Shown here: piece after piece, positions 29,831-34,310 of the stretch
Position numbering within the stretch: position 1 is the stretch's first letter
Layout of the letters: every line of letters begins with the position of its first letter
Origin: Nostoc sp. FACHB-280
Lineage (GTDB): Bacteria > Cyanobacteriota > Cyanobacteriia > Cyanobacteriales > Nostocaceae
Assembly (NCBI RefSeq): GCF_014697615.1
Contig: NZ_JACJSD010000064.1
Span: 1-34,310, forward strand
DNA length: 34,310 nt
Reading direction: 5' to 3'
Position numbers and translations under genes: made by a program
Notes under the pieces: generated by a model
Told to the model about the DNA's origin: nothing
Seen by the model: the letters and a program-made list of their open reading frames with translations, nothing else
Databases searched by the model: none

Positions 29831-32800
29831 ATGGTATCCCTTCTGAAAGGACACGAAACCGTTGACTGCTCCACTATGACAGGAGCGATCGCATCCTTCG
29901 ACATTCGCAATTTCGTAGACCAGCTAGAACCAGCCAGAGAGAAAAATAAATACATCTGCCCAGCCTGCGGTGGTCACAACCTCAGCATCAACCCCAGCAA
30001 CGGCAAATACAGTTGTTACAATGACTGCCTTCACCGAGATATTAGAGAAGCAATCAAGCCCTGGAGTGAGGTATTAGAAGAAAGAAAACTTGGTACTTAC
30101 ACACCACTACCCAGATTCAAGCCCCTGACGGCGAAAAAACCAGCAGCAGCACCCAAAGTTTTAAATCTCGACCCATCACAGTTAAGAGTATGCAGACTCA
30201 ACGGTGAAATCACTACGCCACAGCCTGTAACCCCTGATTTCATTCCTAAGTCTGTGGTCATCAGGCTATCAGATTCGGGAGCCACGCCACAGGAACTAAA
30301 ACAAATCACAGTTGTTGAATACGACTATGGCAACGGGCGGAAGGCTCACAGATTTTCTTGTCCTTGTGCTGCCGCACCCAAAGGCAGAGTCAAAACATTC
30401 TCCGTCAGCCGAATTGACCCCATCACTAATAAGATTGCCTGGAAGAAAGAAGGAAAATGGCCAGCTTACAGACAAGAAGAAGCGATCGCCATTATTAAAG
30501 CCACAGATGGCATCCCGGTACTGCTGGCCCATGAAGGTGAAAAATGCGTCGAAGCCAGCCGATTAGAAAACTTAGCCAGCATTACTTGGGTGGGTAGCAG
30601 TTCCGACGGTGACATCCTCCATTCATTAACCCAAATCAAGCACAGTACAGGTAAAGATTTTTTACTGGCTTACTGCACTGATAATGACGAAACTGGCTGG
30701 AAGAAACAACAGCGAATCAAAGAGATTTGTCACCAAGCCGGAGTAAATTTTGTTGCCATCGACTTGCTAAGAATTCAACCCAGCCTGCAAGATAAAGGAG
30801 ACATAGCAGACATTTTTGAGTCAGGCATGACAGGCGATGAATTAGTAGAGCTACTACTTCAGCAGATTGCAGAAGTTACAGCCCAACAGCAACAACAACT
30901 AGCCCAAAACACAATAGATGTTGCGGATTTGGACTCCGAGCCAGACAGCACATTCCTACAAAAAGGCTTTAACACCCTTTACGGCGAAACAAAATGGCTC
31001 TGTGCTGATGGCAAGCTGTACTACTGGCATGGCAAAGGCTACAGATACTCACCCGATGCCGTCGAGCGTCGGCGGATCACCAATTATTGCAATTCCTATT
31101 CCGTAATCAAGAAAAACGGCGATAACTTTGTCATCACCTACCCCTACGCCAAACCCAACAAGGTCAAAGAGTTGCTGGAGTGGGTGAAGCTGCGAGTCGA
31201 AATTGACCCGCAATTACTCAATCCCCCAGGGGTTAACTGTACCAATGGCGTGTTAAGCATTGACTGGTTATCCCCAATACCCCAGCCAGTCTTAGAAGAA
31301 CACGACCCAGACAAGCACTTCTATACTTATGAGCCATTGGTGAAGTATGACCCTCTTGCTGACTCAAGCCACTGCGATCGCCTGCTGGAATGTTTAGATG
31401 AGCCACAACAGCAAATCTTATTGAGAAACCTGGGGGCAAGCCTTGATTTATTGGAAGTTCGCAAGCGTCGGGGAAGAGAAACAAAGGTAATACTGGCTTG
31501 TGGCTTGGGTGCAAATGGTAAGGATTCCATACGTTCGGTAGTATCTACTATCTTCGGTCATCAAGGTATGACCAGCTGCTCCTTAGCTGACTTTGTGGCT
31601 TACGATGAAGGGCGAAAATTTGCCTTAGCTCCCTTGGTCAACAGCCGGGTGAATTGGGCATCAGAGAACCCACAGACTACGCGACTCGATAAGATTCAGT
31701 CACTGAAGTTATTTGCGACTGGTAACGTCTTACACTCCGAGCGTAAAGGCAAAGACCACATCGAATATGACCCCAGAGCCATCGGCATTTTCAACTTGAA
31801 TGAAACCCCGCCATTGCACGGCACAATTCAAGCCACTATCGACCGCATCACCGCCCTGCTGTTCCGCAAAACATTTAAGACCAATCCTGACCCCAACAAC
31901 CCCGATGAGTTACTAGCTGACCCCCGGTTTGCTTATGACGTGGATTTTGTGCGTGAGTGTGTTGCCCCGGCATTTTTAAACAAGATGATTGCTGGGCTAC
32001 AGGCATTAATCGTTGAAGGGATTGACTACAGCTGCACTCAGCAAGCCTTGGAGGAGATTCAGGCAGAAAATTCACACTTGTTCCAATTTTGTAAGGACAC
32101 AGGGTTGGCTTATAATCCCAGTGGCATTGTCACCGCCTTTGATATCTGGCAACGTTTGGAGAATTGGTACACCGACAACGGTACTTTGTCATTTGAGGAA
32201 TCTAGCAATGGCAAGGTCAAAGCCATTTGGCAGGAACAGTCCAAGCCCAGTGATAAAACAGTCAAGGCAATTAACCAAGCCTTACCCAGAATTAAAGCAT
32301 TATTCCCCAAAGCCAAATTAACCACTGTCCCCCACCCATCGGGTAAACGAAAGTTACAAGCACTGCAAGGAATTAGCTTTGACCAAGCCCCGTTGGGGCA
32401 GGGTGTAGGGGATAGGGTGTGGGGTGTAGGGGATAATACAGCCCCAACAACCGCGTTATCGCCAGCCTCGTCTTTTCAGGACGACTGCATTGGCATAGGC
32501 TTGAAACCTCAACCAATGCCTTCCCCACACCCTACACCCCACACCCCACACCCTAGTCATAATGTGCCAATGTCAATAACTGGCACACCCATAGCAATAA
32601 GTGAAAATTCCACACCAAATTCCACACCAAACCCACACCAACAAGGCCTTATAAATCAAGACTTCCACACCACCCACACCAGTTATGAGGGGTCGGATGA
32701 AAAAAATGATGATAGTCAACAAAAAGCCGATCTAGATCAACAACCAAAATCAGATATCAATGCCAATGTCGATTGGGCTGATCCTGGGGATGGGAATGAG

Positions 32801-33331
32801 TCGTCAAAATCAGATATCAATCCCAATGTTGATTTTGAAAATGAAGTAGAGGGGGAGAAACTGGTGTGGTCGGTGTGCGATGAAGTGCCAGCAAGCACTC
32901 CAGCCGATTCAACTGGTGTGGTGAATGCCGTGCCAGAGGAGCTTATTGCTATGCCAGAGAGCTTATTGACAAAAGAATCAGGCCAGCAGTCTAGTGGTTT
33001 AGCAAACCAAAATTGCTGTGTAGACCCAGCAAGGGAGCAAGGGAGCAGGGGAGCAGGGGAGCATGAAGGTATTCTCACCCCTGCCCCTCTGCCCCTCTGC
33101 CCCGAAGCCTCTTCCACTTCCGCCAAACCCCTATTTACAAATGAAACAGAGGAACTAATCTCTAATGTGGAACTGATTAGGGAGTGTATTGCGGAGCAAT
33201 CCTGGGACATGATTGAGCAATTAGCATCAGTCTGGACTAAAGAATATAAATCTGCTGTTTGGAAACAGTTGACTCCTGAAGAACGTTCAAAAGTGAATGC
33301 AATAAAAGCCCGTAACCAAACTTCAGGCTAA
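29831..33331 (+). CDS. Plasmid replication protein: zinc finger, Toprim-like (DUF3854) and SF3 helicase
   Basis: 1166 residues. C43/C46 (CPACGG) and C62/C66 (SCYNDC) form a CHC2-like zinc site. A Toprim-like DUF3854 region follows (LLAHEGEKCVEAS near 235, YCTDNDETG near 285). The P4/D5-type superfamily-3 helicase has Walker A GLGANGKDS (558-566; the residue after Lys is Asp rather than Ser/Thr), then VNWASENPQTTRLDK and GIFNLNETPP, the usual motif C region. Such proteins unwind and prime plasmid or phage origins. From about residue 850 the tail is low-complexity and contains in-frame copies of dispersed repeats. The ribosome site is AAGGA. Probably the replication initiator/primase of this replicon. 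Confidence 0.85.
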   Translation: MVSLLKGHETVDCSTMTGAIASFDIRNFVDQLEPAREKNKYICPACGGHNLSINPSNGKYSCYNDCLHRDIREAIKPWSEVLEERKLGTYTPLPRFKPLTAKKPAAAPKVLNLDPSQLRVCRLNGEITTPQPVTPDFIPKSVVIRLSDSGATPQELKQITVVEYDYGNGRKAHRFSCPCAAAPKGRVKTFSVSRIDPITNKIAWKKEGKWPAYRQEEAIAIIKATDGIPVLLAHEGEKCVEASRLENLASITWVGSSSDGDILHSLTQIKHSTGKDFLLAYCTDNDETGWKKQQRIKEICHQAGVNFVAIDLLRIQPSLQDKGDIADIFESGMTGDELVELLLQQIAEVTAQQQQQLAQNTIDVADLDSEPDSTFLQKGFNTLYGETKWLCADGKLYYWHGKGYRYSPDAVERRRITNYCNSYSVIKKNGDNFVITYPYAKPNKVKELLEWVKLRVEIDPQLLNPPGVNCTNGVLSIDWLSPIPQPVLEEHDPDKHFYTYEPLVKYDPLADSSHCDRLLECLDEPQQQILLRNLGASLDLLEVRKRRGRETKVILACGLGANGKDSIRSVVSTIFGHQGMTSCSLADFVAYDEGRKFALAPLVNSRVNWASENPQTTRLDKIQSLKLFATGNVLHSERKGKDHIEYDPRAIGIFNLNETPPLHGTIQATIDRITALLFRKTFKTNPDPNNPDELLADPRFAYDVDFVRECVAPAFLNKMIAGLQALIVEGIDYSCTQQALEEIQAENSHLFQFCKDTGLAYNPSGIVTAFDIWQRLENWYTDNGTLSFEESSNGKVKAIWQEQSKPSDKTVKAINQALPRIKALFPKAKLTTVPHPSGKRKLQALQGISFDQAPLGQGVGDRVWGVGDNTAPTTALSPASSFQDDCIGIGLKPQPMPSPHPTPHTPHPSHNVPMSITGTPIAISENSTPNSTPNPHQQGLINQDFHTTHTSYEGSDEKNDDSQQKADLDQQPKSDINANVDWADPGDGNESSKSDINPNVDFENEVEGEKLVWSVCDEVPASTPADSTGVVNAVPEELIAMPESLLTKESGQQSSGLANQNCCVDPAREQGSRGAGEHEGILTPAPLPLCPEASSTSAKPLFTNETEELISNVELIRECIAEQSWDMIEQLASVWTKEYKSAVWKQLTPEERSKVNAIKARNQTSG
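32395..32565. repeat. GGGTGTGGGG-type inverted repeat inserted in frame in the replication gene
   Basis: A G-rich tandem block (32399-32433, units such as GGGTGTGGGGTGTAGGGG) and a C-rich block (32523-32555) are inverted copies, 17 of 18 positions matching over the best stretch. They code for GVGDRVWGVGD and HPTPHTPHPS without breaking the frame. Confidence 0.75.
33030..33103. repeat. GGGGAGCA / TGCCCCTC repeat pair in the replication gene tail
   Basis: GGGAGCA-type units (33031-33063) are followed by inverted CCCCTCTG-type units (33075-33103), a hairpin-forming repeat frequent in Nostoc. It is read through in frame (REQGSRGAGEHEG, then PAPLPLCP). Confidence 0.75.
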
Positions 33332-33377
33332 ATTGTCAGCAGAAAAATGGTGAAATTTTGGCCTAGGAAGTTGAACT

Positions 33378-34055
33378 ATGGACACAAACGAACAACAAAT
33401 CCTCTCCTCATGGGAGCTAAATGCCCTACCGTGGACGCGTGTAGTTCAACAAAAGCTTTTAGAAAGCCGCGCTCTAGTCACAGACAAAGCGATTGTAGAA
33501 GCCATAGTTGAGCTAAAACCACGAACATTCTTAGATATAGGGTGTGGTGAAGGTTGGTTGTGTCGGGAACTATGGCAGCGTGGGTTTGACGGCTGGGGAG
33601 TCGATGGCATTGCCCAAATGGTCGAAACAGCACTCGGCAATGGCGATGACCGCTTTGTGGTTAGTTCCTATCGTGATTTGCCTTCACAGAGATTTGGCAG
33701 CAGACAACAGTTTGACTGCTTCATCTGTAATTTTTCCATTCTGGGAGAAAACACCCTTGCTGAGATAGCTCATGCGGGTCAAAGCCTGTTAAAACCCAAC
33801 GGCAAAATAATTATTCAAACGCTGCATCCTCATATCGCTTGTTGTGAGGTGGCATACGAGAATGGGTGGCGTGAGACTTCATGGCAGGGAATAGGAAATG
33901 AAGAGTTTCATCCGGCTCCCTGGTACTTTAGAACAGTCGAGTCATGGATTGGGGAATTTCATCTCAGGAATTACAGATTACTGAGGTTAATGGAACCAAC
34001 TCACCCAAAGACCAACAAGCCAGCCTCAATGTTATTCATCTTTGAACGACATTAG
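33378..34055 (+). CDS. SAM-dependent class I methyltransferase
   Basis: 225 residues, ATG 33378 with AGGAAG 7 nt upstream. Motif I is FLDIGCGEGWLCREL (residues 53-67), followed by GWGVDGIAQMVETA (acidic end of strand 2) and CFICNFSILGE, then NGKIIIQTLHPH (strand 5 side). The C-terminal third (ETSWQGIGNEEF, then APWYFRTVESW) is typical of UbiE/small-molecule methyltransferases (Methyltransf_11/23 type). The substrate is unknown. It follows the replication gene by 46 bp but is probably unrelated in function. Confidence 0.85.
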   Translation: MDTNEQQILSSWELNALPWTRVVQQKLLESRALVTDKAIVEAIVELKPRTFLDIGCGEGWLCRELWQRGFDGWGVDGIAQMVETALGNGDDRFVVSSYRDLPSQRFGSRQQFDCFICNFSILGENTLAEIAHAGQSLLKPNGKIIIQTLHPHIACCEVAYENGWRETSWQGIGNEEFHPAPWYFRTVESWIGEFHLRNYRLLRLMEPTHPKTNKPASMLFIFERH

Positions 34056-34310
34056 TACTACAAAAACCTCAGAGTGCGAAATTGTGATTTGAACTAAAAA
34101 TTGAGATTTTAACCCATGATATGCTTCAGAAATGAGTATCCAGTTTATAGTTCACTTTTAATATTCGAGTTTTTTTACTAATAGGCGTGGATCTAGCGAA
34201 GCTGTCACTAGGGGCAAGATAAGCTGAAAATACTGATATGAAAGGCTTTCAGACTATAAGTGTCTCGGATAGAATAACAAAGCGTATTTTTAGACACATT
34301 CACCCCGTCT
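34056..34310. other. Gene-free end of the window
   Basis: I see no gene, terminator or clear repeat in these 255 bases; a gene may begin beyond the edge. Confidence 0.4.

Noticed and set aside
32737-33210. 157-codon minus-strand frame
   Set aside because: Shadow of the low-complexity tail of the replication gene; no start signal.

Overview
The window reads as part of a large plasmid of a filamentous, Nostoc-type cyanobacterium. The pointers are the HIP1 octamer GCGATCGC (for example near 5128, 9627, 11153, 11179, 11213, 12899, 29885 and 30482), a hybrid Ser/Thr-kinase/AAA/GAF protein typical of Nostocales, GGGGAGCA-type and GGGTGTGGGG-type short repeats, and a dense set of plasmid maintenance genes. 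No tRNA, rRNA, CRISPR array or complete insertion sequence was seen. The host and the plasmid identity are inferences from protein families and repeats, not from a database search.

Layout. 1-4277 (minus): a giant signalling kinase cut by the window edge. 4379-6656: a MobV relaxase fused to a primase-like region, with a candidate oriT upstream. 6732-9500 (plus): an actin-like (ParM-type) gene, a translationally coupled small partner, a terminator, a striking field of 11-bp phased repeats and an HU-like gene. 9751-11599 (minus): small membrane, ribbon-helix-helix (RHH) and unknown proteins. 12344-13390 (minus): a ParA ATPase plus RHH partner bracketed by tandem ATTACTGC octamers. 13475-14126 (minus): a VapBC toxin-antitoxin pair. 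14519-22642: an accessory segment with one intact tyrosine recombinase, two broken recombinase pieces, two intact HNH nuclease genes and two HNH relics, several unknown genes and a three-gene minus-strand operon ending in a good terminator. 22947-28738 (minus): a tightly packed ten-gene operon that begins with a second actin-like protein and ends with a membrane-anchored FtsK/VirD4-like P-loop ATPase. 29104-34055 (plus): a small RHH protein, a 1166-residue primase/SF3-helicase replication protein and a methyltransferase.

How it fits together. The window carries three candidate segregation cassettes: ParM-type at 6732, ParA-type at 12377 and ParM-type at 27379. It also has a mobilisation module, a replication protein and an addiction module. 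The most unusual element is the 22947-28738 operon, in which an actin-like filament gene and RHH DNA-binding proteins are co-transcribed with small membrane proteins and a DNA-pump-like ATPase. It looks like a segregation or transfer machine that couples a filament to a membrane motor, and I do not recognise it as a described system. The second most unusual element is the 11-bp repeat field at 8960-9176, which resembles the parC centromere of R1-type plasmids but lies downstream of its actin gene.
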